A DNA stretch of 64,000 nucleotides, taken from assembly GCF_016938855.1 (NCBI RefSeq), contig NZ_JAFHAP010000004.1, forward strand, positions 1 to 64,000, given 5' to 3'. This DNA comes from Polycladomyces zharkentensis (GTDB lineage Bacteria; Bacillota; Bacilli; Thermoactinomycetales; JIR-001). The notes under the pieces are model-generated. The model saw nothing but the letters and a program-made list of their open reading frames with translations. It was not told the origin of the DNA and ran no database searches. Positions 45,368 through 55,517 of this stretch are shown here, in pieces. The position numbers and the translations under genes were made by a program. Within the stretch, counting starts at the first letter, position 1; each line of letters starts with the position of its first letter.

Positions 45368-46540
45368 TCACTTTTTATCCAGCCCGATGCGTCGGATCTG
45401 CACTTGATACTTCAGGTCGATGTGAGCGTTTGGGTATTGTTTTTTCCAATGGAGTGATTTCCAAATGGTCGGATGAAAGGCGTATATTTTATTGCCAAGA
45501 CCTATCACATCCGTTTTCAAATCCTTTTGTATTTTTCGCAGCACACTGTTTCCCATGCGTTCATACCATCCACCCAATGATTTTTCCATCTTCTCAATCG
45601 TGCCGTTTTGGCTGAGATCGATCGGACACGTTTTTTCCGTAATCTTCCCATCGACACGCATGCGAACTTGGATGCGCACGTTGTTGTTCGTTTTGTTGAT
45701 TTGATATTTGGTTTTCACCCTGTCCGGCTGAAACACGATTTCCCCTTTTCGATCAGGACAAGAAACACTGACCGGATCACCTGATTTGGATTCTCTGGCT
45801 TGCAATAAAATCGCGCTTTCTTGCGTATTGAGTGTGCCTACCATTTTGTCCTTTTTGAACAAAGCCAACCCCAGCCATCGCACCGTGTCCTTCTCGGCTT
45901 GGATATAGTTGAGATAGGGATCCACCGCAGGGTCGTATAAAGCCTTGTACAGCCTACCCAGTGTCATGTCGGCCATGCTGCCGTCTCTGACCCCGCTGTC
46001 CACCATGTCCATGATAAAAACGGTGGGAATTTGTTCCAACCTGGTTTTCACCTGCAACACGGATTGGGCCTCGCCTTTTACGACCAGAGGCCAGAGCCGT
46101 CTGCGGATGGCCGGATGCCGCCGAAAACCGTCGATCAACGGCCAAATCCCTTTTTTTGCCACCTTTTCTCCGATCAAGACAAGTCGAGTGTGCCCGAGAA
46201 ATATTTCCTGGTTGGTTTGATTTTGAATGTCATTCATCGCTTCCATGAGCGTTTCCCCTCTTCCAATCAGCATCTCTACGGCTTCCTCTCCACCGCCTCC
46301 TCCTCCGCCGCCACCGGCACCGAAAATCTTGATTGGATTGGGTACCTGAACGGAGATTTTGTATCCCGTCGGGTCCTCGTCGATCGCCAACGCGACGATC
46401 GATGTCCGTTCCTCGATTTCTCGCTGGTCCCAACACCCTGTCAGCATTGTCACCAACAATATCCATGCCATCATGCCTCGAAACAGTGGAAGGCAACCGA
46501 AGTACTTGGTCGATTTCCACGGGTTATGAGGATGCCACAT
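45368..46540 (-). CDS. gerAC: Germinant receptor C lipoprotein (GerAC family)
   Basis: A 390-residue lipoprotein anchored outside the inner spore membrane. The signal peptide ends in a lipobox with Cys36 (MLTGC), followed by WDQREIEERTSIVALAIDE, the usual mature start. An unusual run of nine Gly residues (76-84) lies in the first domain just after NPIKIFGA. ATG 46540 has AAAGGGGGG upstream and overlaps the end of the B gene by 17 bases. Confidence 0.92.
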   Translation of the reverse strand: MWHPHNPWKSTKYFGCLPLFRGMMAWILLVTMLTGCWDQREIEERTSIVALAIDEDPTGYKISVQVPNPIKIFGAGGGGGGGGGEEAVEMLIGRGETLMEAMNDIQNQTNQEIFLGHTRLVLIGEKVAKKGIWPLIDGFRRHPAIRRRLWPLVVKGEAQSVLQVKTRLEQIPTVFIMDMVDSGVRDGSMADMTLGRLYKALYDPAVDPYLNYIQAEKDTVRWLGLALFKKDKMVGTLNTQESAILLQARESKSGDPVSVSCPDRKGEIVFQPDRVKTKYQINKTNNNVRIQVRMRVDGKITEKTCPIDLSQNGTIEKMEKSLGGWYERMGNSVLRKIQKDLKTDVIGLGNKIYAFHPTIWKSLHWKKQYPNAHIDLKYQVQIRRIGLDKK

Positions 46541-47681
46541 CCCCGGTCCCCCCTTTGATCTTGCGAATGACGGCAATAAGTAACAAAAGAGCGGAACCAA
46601 AAACGGCGTATGAAACCAATCCGATTCCGATCCAATCCCGCACGAGAAACGCGGTCTTCAAATCAGGTGGCCAGACTGCGATCACATACAAGAGGGGGAC
46701 GCATCCCAAGGCGATCCATTTGCGATACCGATCCGGCCATCGAAACGCCACCATGATCGTATTGATAACCGTATTGAAACCGATGATCAAGGTGGTGAAC
46801 ACAGCAATCATCCAAACGGTGAGGATTGCTGATTCCAACCGTTCCAGTATATTGCCGGGAATACTGAGTATCTTGACCAATTCGTACGTGGGCCAGATCA
46901 TACGCACCAGTTCAAACTGGCCGAATGCGGCGAGCGAAGCCATGAAAGTGGTCCAATACAATACCGTCACAACGGCAATACCTGTCATATGTCCGATCAT
47001 CGCTTTTTGGGGCCGTTGGTAATCGGGCATATAGTTGAGCACAAACTCAAATCCGGCAAAAGAGAAAAAGCTGGTCAACAAACCACGCAGTATTTGTTTC
47101 GGTTCGACTTGAAACAACGGAAACAGGTTTTCCAATTCACCCCGCTGCAACCAGGTAAAGAGATTCAACACAAACGGAATGAACAAAAAGGGTAACAAAA
47201 ACTCGTTGAACCGTGCGATTACTTCCGTTCGTTGGGCCGAAACGACAGCTCCCACCGCGATCAGAGTAAAAATGATGAATTGAATAGGTGTTCGTTGCAA
47301 AGTCACGGTGACCAGACCTTCGCCAAACAGGCGGCTGACCAAGGCGGATGTCACCAACCAGAGAAGCACGCCGATGATGATCAACGGAGCCGCCATGATT
47401 TTGCCCAACCAAGGAGACCGCTTGCTACCGAGAATGCGGGGAATGTATTGGACAAAGTGCAGACCGGGAAACCGTTGTCCCAGTTTTGTAACCAAAAAAG
47501 TCCCGAAAGCGACCAACAGTCCGGCCAACGGGAAGATCCACACCCCGTCCGGTCCCGCATCCTTGGCGACCCCCTGCGGCATGGACAGCACCCCGATCCC
47601 GACCATGGCAGAGACAATCAAGGCGAAGGCTTGATAGGTGGAAACCGTCTTTTGCGTCATTTGCTTGGATGAAGCGTTCAC
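46524..47681 (-). CDS. gerAB: Germinant receptor B subunit (GerAB family)
   Basis: A 385-residue spore permease-type subunit with about ten transmembrane helices. Recognisable parts are TYQAFALIVSAMVGIGVLSMP at the start and WPTYELVKILSIPG in the loop shared with other GerAB proteins. GTG 47681 has AAGGGGGGA eight bases upstream and overlaps the stop of the A gene as GTGA. It is the canonical second gene of the operon. Confidence 0.92.
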   Translation of the reverse strand: MNASSKQMTQKTVSTYQAFALIVSAMVGIGVLSMPQGVAKDAGPDGVWIFPLAGLLVAFGTFLVTKLGQRFPGLHFVQYIPRILGSKRSPWLGKIMAAPLIIIGVLLWLVTSALVSRLFGEGLVTVTLQRTPIQFIIFTLIAVGAVVSAQRTEVIARFNEFLLPFLFIPFVLNLFTWLQRGELENLFPLFQVEPKQILRGLLTSFFSFAGFEFVLNYMPDYQRPQKAMIGHMTGIAVVTVLYWTTFMASLAAFGQFELVRMIWPTYELVKILSIPGNILERLESAILTVWMIAVFTTLIIGFNTVINTIMVAFRWPDRYRKWIALGCVPLLYVIAVWPPDLKTAFLVRDWIGIGLVSYAVFGSALLLLIAVIRKIKGGTGDVASS

Positions 47682-49261
47682 GTCTTGCTCCCCCCTTCCT
47701 CTTGTCGCTGCGTATCGCCGGGCTTCATCAGTTTGGGCCGATGCTTCATCAATTGCCACGGCACCCGGATCAATGTGTCTTTCAAATCAGTCCAATTGAT
47801 CGGGGAAAACGGTGCCAAATAGGGCACACCGAACGACTTCAATTTCACCAGGTGCAACAACATCAGCATCAACGCCAACATGATGCCGTACAGTCCGAGA
47901 AGGGCCGCCACAATCATCAGCGGAAAGCGGATCAGACGGAGCGAGATGGCCGCATTGTAATAGGGGTTTGCGTACGAGCTGATCGTCGTCAAACCGACGA
48001 TGATCACCATCGCCGGACTGACGAGCCCGGCTGACACCGCCGCATCCCCGATGACCAACGCCCCCACGATCCCGATCGTCGGACCGATGGGACCCGGCAG
48101 ACGGATACTCGCCTCCCGCAACACCTCCACACTGGTTTCCATGATCAACGCTTCGACGATGGAAGGGAACGGCACCGTCGCCCTCCCCGCGGCCATTGCG
48201 ATCGCCAATTTGGACGGGATCATCTCCGGGTGAAAAGAAACGAACGCAATGTAGAGCGCCGGTAACAACAGTGCGATAAGCAAACTCAGCAAACGGATCA
48301 TCCGCAAAAATGACGTAATCAGGTATCGCTCATAATAATCTTCGGGACTGTAATAGAACTGGGTAAACACCGCCGGCGCGATCAACGTGTTCGGTGTTCC
48401 GTCAACCAAAATGGCCACTTTTCCTTCCAGCAAATGACCCACGACCACATCGGGACGCTCGGTGTTTTGCAACTGGGGAAACGGTGTCCAGATTTGGTCC
48501 TGGATCAACTCCTCGATATATCCTGATTCCAACACACCGTCAATTTGAATGTTTTGTATCCGTTTCTCCACTTCTTGTACAACCTTGGGATCAGCCACAC
48601 CCTCAATATAGAAAATGGAGACGTTGGTTTTCGTCCGTTTGCCGACCATATAGTTTTTCAGCCGCAAGTCGGGATCTTTCAACCGCCGGCGAATCATGGA
48701 GGTGTTGATGCGGATCGTTTCCGTCAACCCTTCACGCGGACCGCGGATCACCGCTTCCGCACGTGGTTCGTCGACCCCGCGCTTTTCCCAACCTCGCGTA
48801 CCGATAATCAAACCGGTATCATACCCGTCCACAAACAAAATGGTGTCCCCGGACAACAATCCGTTGACGATTTCCTGCATTTTGGTTGATTGCTTCATCT
48901 CACCGGTCTGCACCAAGCTCTCATTGACCATTTGCCACAAGTCCGTCTTGACTTTCAAACGTTCCCCTTCCACCATCAACGGATGAAGAATGAACTGATC
49001 GACAATCGCCATATTAACAAGACCGTCGATGTACAAAACGGCCGCTTTCCGGTCAGGTGTGTATTGAATGGTGAAAATGCGTGAGATCACATCCGCACTG
49101 TCCCCCAACAATTTGACCATATATTGGGCGTTCTTCTCTGCATCCGCTGTCACGGCGGTATCGTTCACCCGATCCTTTACCTTTTTCTCCGCTCGCTTCT
49201 CCAGTTTTTCCGCTTTTTTGATCGTCCGTTTGCGTGTCCATTTGTTCCCCTGTTTTTCCAT
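47678..49261 (-). CDS. gerAA: Germinant receptor A subunit (GerAA family)
   Basis: A 527-residue GerA/SpoVAF protein. The N-terminal soluble domain (to about residue 310) starts with a highly charged Lys/Glu/Arg stretch; the C-terminal half has five or so membrane helices, with the conserved FHPEMIPSKLAIAMAAGRATVPFPSIVEAL and PGPIGPTIGIVGALVIGDAAV blocks broken by loops. Start choice is uncertain: ATG 49261 is used, with ATG 49267 and two GTGs close by. It is first in the operon A-B-C-B. Confidence 0.93.
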   Translation of the reverse strand: MEKQGNKWTRKRTIKKAEKLEKRAEKKVKDRVNDTAVTADAEKNAQYMVKLLGDSADVISRIFTIQYTPDRKAAVLYIDGLVNMAIVDQFILHPLMVEGERLKVKTDLWQMVNESLVQTGEMKQSTKMQEIVNGLLSGDTILFVDGYDTGLIIGTRGWEKRGVDEPRAEAVIRGPREGLTETIRINTSMIRRRLKDPDLRLKNYMVGKRTKTNVSIFYIEGVADPKVVQEVEKRIQNIQIDGVLESGYIEELIQDQIWTPFPQLQNTERPDVVVGHLLEGKVAILVDGTPNTLIAPAVFTQFYYSPEDYYERYLITSFLRMIRLLSLLIALLLPALYIAFVSFHPEMIPSKLAIAMAAGRATVPFPSIVEALIMETSVEVLREASIRLPGPIGPTIGIVGALVIGDAAVSAGLVSPAMVIIVGLTTISSYANPYYNAAISLRLIRFPLMIVAALLGLYGIMLALMLMLLHLVKLKSFGVPYLAPFSPINWTDLKDTLIRVPWQLMKHRPKLMKPGDTQRQEEGGSKT

Positions 49262-49311
49262 GATCATCACCACTCTTTAACATCCCCGCCTCCCAAAAAA
49301 ACCATACCAAG

Positions 49312-49346
49312 GAAAAAAAGAAGACCTGATGCCAGGCATCAGGTCG
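49312..49346 (-). terminator. Terminator between the GAF gene and the gerA operon
   Basis: GACCTGATG/CATCAGGTC stem, five-base loop, followed on the minus strand by TTCTTTTTTT. It lies about 50 bases before the gerAA start, leaving little room for a promoter between. Confidence 0.9.
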
Positions 49347-49393
49347 GTATCTTTCAATTTCCAATCATCAGTCAAAAATGAAATATCAATCCA

Positions 49394-50191
49394 TCAGGTT
49401 GGTGCCGCCACCGTTTCGTGTTCATCGGCTTCCTTCGTCTGCTCTATCGGGAAACCGTGCAATTCCAGATGCAACAAGGGCGCCAGGACATTGGCAAATG
49501 CCTGCAAATACATTTTTTCCGCATCCGAGTACGTTTTCTGCTCATCTCCCGTCACACTGAGGATGCCGATGACCCGCTCTCCCGTCTTGATCGGCACGCA
49601 AATCAGGGAATGATACACTTTATGCGCTTTGGGATGGGCTTTGAATCGGTTGCCTGGTGAATGGATGTCGCCGGAAAAATAGACTTCGCCCGTACGGTAT
49701 GTATACCCTGCTGCTGAATCGTCGATCGGCAACCGCAATTTCTTCATTCCCTCCGGTGTGTGCAGCGCGGCTTCATGTACTTTGAGCGTACCGTCACCGG
49801 CGGAAATAAATACGCAAACCCGCGGGTTGTTGGCCTTGTTCACGGTCATGACGGCGACGAGTTGAGAGAGAAAATACGTATAGATGGCTCTTCGTTGACG
49901 TTCAAAATCCGTTTGGGAACCGCAAAGAACAGCGGCAATTTCCTCGGACAGCGTCTTGATTGATTCGATCACCATCTGGGCACGCTTGAATTCTTGGGAC
50001 ATGCGTTCGTTGGAATCCTTCAATTCATGGATCGTTTTATTCGGTTCGATGACAATTCCCCAGAGTGCAATTCGGTCCCCCTTTTTTGCCCGCCACACGA
50101 ACACGACAGCCACCGTGATCATCAATGCGAGCAAACCGTAGGTGAGCAACGGATTGCTGATGATCACTTTTGCGATCAATTCCAGATCCAT
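49394..50191 (-). CDS. Membrane-anchored GAF domain protein
   Basis: About 265 residues: one N-terminal transmembrane helix (about 12-34, LLTYGLLALMITVAVVFVW), a helical linker likely to form a coiled coil (50-85), and a GAF domain (about 85-240) including the segment VYHSLICVPIKTGERVIGILSV. There is no kinase, cyclase or EAL/GGDEF domain attached, so the output is unknown. The start is uncertain: ATG 50191 is used, while GTG 50197 and ATG 50224 are in frame. It lies between rsmB and gerAA with a terminator on each side, so it is a single-gene unit. Confidence 0.75.
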   Translation of the reverse strand: MDLELIAKVIISNPLLTYGLLALMITVAVVFVWRAKKGDRIALWGIVIEPNKTIHELKDSNERMSQEFKRAQMVIESIKTLSEEIAAVLCGSQTDFERQRRAIYTYFLSQLVAVMTVNKANNPRVCVFISAGDGTLKVHEAALHTPEGMKKLRLPIDDSAAGYTYRTGEVYFSGDIHSPGNRFKAHPKAHKVYHSLICVPIKTGERVIGILSVTGDEQKTYSDAEKMYLQAFANVLAPLLHLELHGFPIEQTKEADEHETVAAPT

Positions 50192-50223
50192 ATCCACCGT
50201 CCGTTTCACCACCTTTGTCATCA

Positions 50224-50260
50224 AAAATCGCCGGCAGAGCCCGAGAGCCGCCTGCCGGCG
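50224..50260 (-). terminator. Terminator after rsmB
   Basis: CGCCGGCAG/CTGCCGGCG stem (50229-50237 with 50252-50260), followed on the minus strand by ATTTTTG. It ends the long priA-def-fmt-rsmB operon. Confidence 0.88.
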
Positions 50261-50271
50261 ACAAGCTGTCT

Positions 50272-51630
50272 CTATTTTTGTTTTATCATGCGGGCGATGA
50301 AAAAGCCATCCGTGTCCAACTGATGCGGCAACAATTGGACCATTCCCTTTTCCACCCGACAGTGCTCGACCACTGTCTCCGGCAACAATCGCGGCAATTG
50401 TTCATCCGCCCGAAATGCGGGATGGCGCGCAAGAAACGATTGCACCTGCTCCTCGTTTTCCCGCGGCTCCAATGTACACGTGCTGTAGACCAGTACGCCG
50501 CCGGGCCGGATCATTCGGCTTACTGCATCCAGCAACTCCCGCTGCAGAGCGATCAGCGGTGCGATGTTTTCAGCTTCTTTGCTCCACTTGATATCCGGTT
50601 TGCGTCGGATCACGCCCAAACCGGAACAAGGCGCGTCCAGCAGAACAAAATCAAACGATTGGGAAGCATCCAACTTCCTGGCATCCGCTTGGCGGGCCTC
50701 GATGATCGAAATACCGAGCCTTGCCGCATGATCACGGATCAAATCCACTTTGTGCGAATGGATATCACAGGCAAGGATGTGGCCACAGTTGTCCATCAAT
50801 TCGGCCAAGTGGGTTGTTTTGCCTCCCGGGGCCGCGCAAGCGTCCAAGCCGCGCCACCCCGGCCGGGGGGCCACCACCTTCGCCACCAACATGGACGCTT
50901 CATCCTGGATGGTGAAATTCCCTTCCTCAAATCCGGGCAAACGAGCGGGACTGCCCCCGCCCCGGTAACGGATTGCCTGCGCGGATACGGGGGAAGGTTC
51001 CACTGTCGCCTCCGGGCGGGCCGCCTTCAGCCGTTTCAGTACTGTGTCACGGTCGGTTTTCAGTCGATTGACGCGCAGTCCTGCCGCGGGAGGCCGGTTG
51101 TTGGCTTCCAAAATCGCGATCGCGGTCTGTTCGCCATATACGTCCATCATCCGCCGAACCAACCATTCGGGATGAGAAGTGGTGATCGCCAGACGTTCAA
51201 CCGTCGGCATGGACGATGGCGGTTCAGGAACGGACGGTTGACGCAGCAACGCGCGCAAAACACCGTTGACCAAACCACTGATCCCGCGGTGCCCCCGTTT
51301 TTTGGCGATCTCTACAGTCTCGTGTACGGCTGCCCGGGCGGGAATCCGATCCAGATACACCAATTGATAAACACCCATCCGCAATAACTGGCGCACCCAC
51401 GGCTGGAGTGAATCCACCCCTTTTTTCAGCAATGAATCCAGCAGCCAGTCCAACGTATTTCGCCGCTGAACGGTTCCATATACCAGTTCCGTGGCCAAAC
51501 CGCGATCGCGCGGTGACAAATCCGCTTCATCCAACGCATGGTCCAGCGCCAGGTTGCTGTAGGCATGACGTGTCTCCACCGCGATCAGCACATCCAATGC
51601 CACTTCCCTGGCAGATTTGCGGCGTTTCAT
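50272..51630 (-). CDS. rsmB: 16S rRNA (cytosine967-C5)-methyltransferase RsmB
   Basis: Methylates C967 of 16S rRNA. The 452-residue protein has an N-terminal NusB-like RNA-binding domain (1-140) and a C-terminal SAM methyltransferase with [29 protein letters not shown] (catalytic region) and VYSTCTL with the second Cys. Its start overlaps the fmt stop by four bases. In B. subtilis rlmN follows; here the GAF gene and gerA operon intervene. Confidence 0.96.
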   Translation of the reverse strand: MKRRKSAREVALDVLIAVETRHAYSNLALDHALDEADLSPRDRGLATELVYGTVQRRNTLDWLLDSLLKKGVDSLQPWVRQLLRMGVYQLVYLDRIPARAAVHETVEIAKKRGHRGISGLVNGVLRALLRQPSVPEPPSSMPTVERLAITTSHPEWLVRRMMDVYGEQTAIAILEANNRPPAAGLRVNRLKTDRDTVLKRLKAARPEATVEPSPVSAQAIRYRGGGSPARLPGFEEGNFTIQDEASMLVAKVVAPRPGWRGLDACAAPGGKTTHLAELMDNCGHILACDIHSHKVDLIRDHAARLGISIIEARQADARKLDASQSFDFVLLDAPCSGLGVIRRKPDIKWSKEAENIAPLIALQRELLDAVSRMIRPGGVLVYSTCTLEPRENEEQVQSFLARHPAFRADEQLPRLLPETVVEHCRVEKGMVQLLPHQLDTDGFFIARMIKQK

Positions 51631-52577
51631 TCCCCGTCCCCCAAACGTTCACCCGGCTCCATGTTGCGACCGCGCACAAATTCCGCCGCTGTCATCCGTT
51701 TCTTGCCGTACGGTTGCAACTCTTGGATGACGACAGCTCCTTTCCCGGCGGCAACGGTAATACCGTCCATCCCGACGTTCAGCACCGTTCCCGGCTCCGC
51801 GTCATGCCGGACGTCGGCGACCTCGGCCCACCAAATTTTCAACGGTTTTTCCTGCCATGTCGTAAATGCCACCGGCCAAGGGTGCAAACCGCGGACCCGG
51901 TTGAATATGGCACGGGCCGACTGTGACCAATCAATCCGCTCGTCCTCACGCCGAATGTTGGGTGCATATGTAACCTGGGATTCGTCCTGAGGCACCGGTT
52001 GGATCTCACCCGCCAACAGTGCGGGGATCGTCTCCGCCAACAGCTCTGCTCCCAATCGGCTCAATTTGTCGTGCAGCGAACCGACGTGATCCGTTTCTTC
52101 GATCGGGATGGCCCGTTGTGACAAAATATCGCCGGCATCCAACCGCTCCACCATATACATGATGGTGACCCCCGTCTCTTTTTCACCATTGATCAACGCA
52201 TGGTGGATCGGCGCCCCACCCCGGTATTTGGGCAACAGCGAGGCGTGTACGTTAATGCATCCCCATCGCGGCGCTTCCAGCAATGCGGACGGCAGCAGTT
52301 GTCCATAGGCGGCGGTGACCACCAGGTCCGGCTTCAGTGCCAAAATCTCCTCCAAAGCTGCCGGATCGCGCAATTTTTCCGGTTGAAAGACAGGGATGCC
52401 GCAAGAGAGCGCCGCCGTTTTGACGGGCGGCGGGGTCAACACTTGTTTGCGTCCCTTGGGACGATCGGGTTGCGTCACAACTCCGACGATCGGATAGGCT
52501 TTTTCTACCAGCATCTGCAAAGAAGGCACCGCGAAATCCGGGGTGCCCATGAACAGAATACGGGGTTTTTCACTCAC
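51627..52577 (-). CDS. fmt: Methionyl-tRNA formyltransferase
   Basis: Formylates initiator Met-tRNA using 10-formyltetrahydrofolate. The 316-residue protein has [11 protein letters not shown] at the N-terminus, catalytic Asn109 and His111 within [17 protein letters not shown], and DAGDIL. GTG 52577 overlaps the def stop as GTGA, and the region upstream is rich in AGG. def and fmt are therefore translationally coupled. Confidence 0.97.
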   Translation of the reverse strand: MSEKPRILFMGTPDFAVPSLQMLVEKAYPIVGVVTQPDRPKGRKQVLTPPPVKTAALSCGIPVFQPEKLRDPAALEEILALKPDLVVTAAYGQLLPSALLEAPRWGCINVHASLLPKYRGGAPIHHALINGEKETGVTIMYMVERLDAGDILSQRAIPIEETDHVGSLHDKLSRLGAELLAETIPALLAGEIQPVPQDESQVTYAPNIRREDERIDWSQSARAIFNRVRGLHPWPVAFTTWQEKPLKIWWAEVADVRHDAEPGTVLNVGMDGITVAAGKGAVVIQELQPYGKKRMTAAEFVRGRNMEPGERLGDGE

Positions 52578-53053
52578 GCTTCCACTTCCTCCTCTTCCTC
52601 CGGCCGGAATACGCGCTCGGCGATATCGATGAACAGGATGCCGTTCAAATGATCCACTTCATGCTGGAAAATTCGGGCCAAATAATCTTCCGCTTCCATC
52701 TCGAACGGTCGCCCGTAGCGATCTTGCCCTTTCACCCGCAATTGGTAGGCACGGCGCACGACACCCAGCAATCCCGGAATGCTCAGGCATCCCTCCGGCG
52801 GCGACAATTGTTCCCCTTTCATATCCACCAATTCAGGATTGACCACTTCGATCAATCCGTTTCCGTCATCCACCACGATCACGCGTTTGGGAATGCCCAC
52901 TTGGGGCGCTGCCAAACCGACTCCCTTGGCGTCATACATCGTTTCCGCCATGTCATCGAGCAATTTATGCAGACGCTCATTAAATTTGGTGACCGGTTTT
53001 GCTTTTTCTTTCAAAATCGGATCGGGATATTTGACGATTTTTCTGATTGCCAT
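52574..53053 (-). CDS. def: Peptide deformylase
   Basis: Metalloenzyme that removes the N-terminal formyl group from nascent chains. The 159-residue protein has the three motifs GVGLAAPQ (44-51), EGCLS (Cys89) and HEVDH (His131, Glu132, His135). ATG 53053 has AAAAAGGAGG upstream and removes a Lys-rich extension. It ends in an acidic tail EEEEEVEA. Confidence 0.97.
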   Translation of the reverse strand: MAIRKIVKYPDPILKEKAKPVTKFNERLHKLLDDMAETMYDAKGVGLAAPQVGIPKRVIVVDDGNGLIEVVNPELVDMKGEQLSPPEGCLSIPGLLGVVRRAYQLRVKGQDRYGRPFEMEAEDYLARIFQHEVDHLNGILFIDIAERVFRPEEEEEVEA

Positions 53054-53069
53054 GCGCTTCGCCTCCTTT

Positions 53070-55517
53070 TTAATCAATCCGGCCGTCCCGGTCCACGCTC
53101 CATTTCAGCCGGGGATCGTCCAATATGTCTTCCAGTTCACGCAACCGGTGCAACAAACTGTTCGCGGAATCCATTTCTACATTATATTTCACCATTACCT
53201 GCATGCGATACCGATCTTTTAAGCGGGGGATCGGCGCCGGCACCGGCCCCAACACTTCCACGCCGGGCAAACGGTCCTGTTGCAATCTGATGGCTGCCTG
53301 GTGGGCAGCACGCATCAGTGCCGCCCGGTCCGGGTGCGTCAACAACAGCGTAAACAAACCGCAAAAAGGCGGATAGCGGTGTTGTTTGCGCAACCGGCAT
53401 TCCTGCCGGTAAAACGATTCCGTCTGGTAACGAGCCGCCAGATCCACACTGTAGTGTTCGGGATTGTAAGTCTGGATCACCACACGGCCGGGCAACTGAT
53501 GGCGACCGGCACGTCCGCTCACCTGCATCAGTAATTGGAATGTCCGCTCAGCGGCACGAAAGTCCGGCAAATACAGCGACGTGTCCGCCGCGATGACACC
53601 TACCAGTGTCACCCGAGGGAAATCCAGTCCTTTGGCGATCATCTGTGTCCCCAACAGCACGTCTGCCTGGCCGCTGCCAAACGCCTTCAACAGGCGCTCG
53701 TGCGCTCCCTTTCGGCTGGTCGTGTCCACATCCATCCGAATCACCCGTATTCCCGGAAACAGACGGGCCAACTCTTCTTCCACCCGTTGGGTACCCGTGC
53801 CGAAATAACGAATGTGCGTACCGCTGCATGCGGGACAGGTGGAGGGGACCTGTGTCGCATATCCGCAATAGTGGCAACGCAGGGTGCGATTGGTTTGGTG
53901 ATAGGTGAGCGAAATGTCGCAGTGTGGACACATCATCGCTTCCCCACAATCCCGGCAGAGCACAAATGTGGAGTAACCCCGCCGATTCAGCAGCAAGACG
54001 GCCTGTTCCCCCCGTTCGACACATTGGGTGAGGGAGGTGCGCAACTTGCGGCTGAACAGGGAACGGTTTCCTTGGCGCAATTCCTCCCGCATATCCACCA
54101 CATCCACGGTGGGAAAGGGGCGATTGTTTACCCGTTGAGGAAGAGTGACCCACTCATACACGCCCGTCCGGGCCAAGAAGTAGCTTTCCACCGCAGGAGT
54201 GGCCGAACCCAACACCACCGCAGCCCCATGCTCCCGGGCGCGCCACAGCGCGACGTCGCGGGCGTGGTATTTGGGCTGTTCCTCCTGTTTGTAACTGGAC
54301 TCGTGCTCCTCGTCGATGATGATCAATCCCAGCTGTTCAAACGGGGCGAAAATGGCTGAACGCGCCCCGATTGCGACCCGCACCTCGCCGGAGCGGATTT
54401 TGCGCCACTCATCATACCGCTCGCCGTCGGACAATCCACTGTGCAAAACCGCGACCTCGGAGCCGAATCGCTCCTTGAACCGTTTCACCATTTGCGGTGT
54501 GAGCGAAATCTCCGGAACCAGCACAATCGCCTGTTTCCCCTGCCGGATGGTGGCATCGATCGCCTGCAAATATACTTCCGTTTTGCCGCTTCCCGTCACC
54601 CCATGCAACAGAATGGTGCGCGCTTTTTTGCTGTTCAACGCGGAAAGGATGGTGTCCAACGCCTGTTGTTGCTGATCCGTCAATGGCAAAGGCGGCTTGC
54701 GTTCAAACGCGTGTTCACCGTATGGGTCCCGATATACCTCACGCTCTTCCCAAGTAAGCCACCCTTTTTCCACCAACTTTCCGACGACGGAACGGGTGGC
54801 GCCCGCTTGTGAGAGCAAATCCGGGAGGGAGATTTCTTCCGGATGATGAATAAAATGTTCCATCACCGCACGTTGACGAACGGCACGGGCGGGGATGTCC
54901 GCCAGGCATCGGGACAGCTCGTCCGGTGAAAGCGCCGGTTTCACCCATGTGACGGTTCGCAATGTCGCCCGGTCCCCCACGTGTTCAACCAGCAACAACC
55001 GCTTTTCCCGGATCAGTCGCCGAATGATGGTCCGATTGACACCCGGCCACGCCAACACCTGTGACAGCGGTACCTCCCGTTTTTCCTCGATGCGTTCAAT
55101 CAGGACTCTCTCTGCATCGGGCAACGCGGTTGCCGGTGGGGCATGCGGATGGACACGCAACGTGCGGTGGTACCGTCCCTTCAACACCGCGGGTACCATG
55201 GCGTGCAATGCGGTGATTTTCCGGCACAGGCAGACTTCGGACAGCCAAAATGCCAACCGGACCAATTCGGGAGTAAGCGGCGGGGTGACGTCCAGTACGT
55301 CGATGATGGCTTTCAACCGGGTGAGGGATGCGGAAGGAGACGTTGCAAGATCCACTACATATCCCATCACGGTTCGCGGTCCGAACGGCACCTTCACCCG
55401 TGAACCAATCTCGGTATCTGCAAGCAGGGATTCTGGTACCACATAATCAAACGGCCGATCCGTCTCCTTGCTCGGCACGTCGACAACCACTCGGGCAATC
55501 CTTCGATCAGCGCACAT
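53070..55517 (-). CDS. priA: Primosomal protein N' (PriA helicase)
   Basis: Restarts collapsed replication forks. The 815-residue protein has the N-terminal 3'-DNA-end binding domain, helicase motifs GVTGSGKTEVYL, IIDEEHESSYKQ and RRGYSTF, and a zinc-binding module with four Cys pairs (CRDCG, CPHC, CHYCG, CPAC). ATG 55517 overlaps the 3' end of coaBC by 11 bases. Confidence 0.97.
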   Translation of the reverse strand: MCADRRIARVVVDVPSKETDRPFDYVVPESLLADTEIGSRVKVPFGPRTVMGYVVDLATSPSASLTRLKAIIDVLDVTPPLTPELVRLAFWLSEVCLCRKITALHAMVPAVLKGRYHRTLRVHPHAPPATALPDAERVLIERIEEKREVPLSQVLAWPGVNRTIIRRLIREKRLLLVEHVGDRATLRTVTWVKPALSPDELSRCLADIPARAVRQRAVMEHFIHHPEEISLPDLLSQAGATRSVVGKLVEKGWLTWEEREVYRDPYGEHAFERKPPLPLTDQQQQALDTILSALNSKKARTILLHGVTGSGKTEVYLQAIDATIRQGKQAIVLVPEISLTPQMVKRFKERFGSEVAVLHSGLSDGERYDEWRKIRSGEVRVAIGARSAIFAPFEQLGLIIIDEEHESSYKQEEQPKYHARDVALWRAREHGAAVVLGSATPAVESYFLARTGVYEWVTLPQRVNNRPFPTVDVVDMREELRQGNRSLFSRKLRTSLTQCVERGEQAVLLLNRRGYSTFVLCRDCGEAMMCPHCDISLTYHQTNRTLRCHYCGYATQVPSTCPACSGTHIRYFGTGTQRVEEELARLFPGIRVIRMDVDTTSRKGAHERLLKAFGSGQADVLLGTQMIAKGLDFPRVTLVGVIAADTSLYLPDFRAAERTFQLLMQVSGRAGRHQLPGRVVIQTYNPEHYSVDLAARYQTESFYRQECRLRKQHRYPPFCGLFTLLLTHPDRAALMRAAHQAAIRLQQDRLPGVEVLGPVPAPIPRLKDRYRMQVMVKYNVEMDSANSLLHRLRELEDILDDPRLKWSVDRDGRID

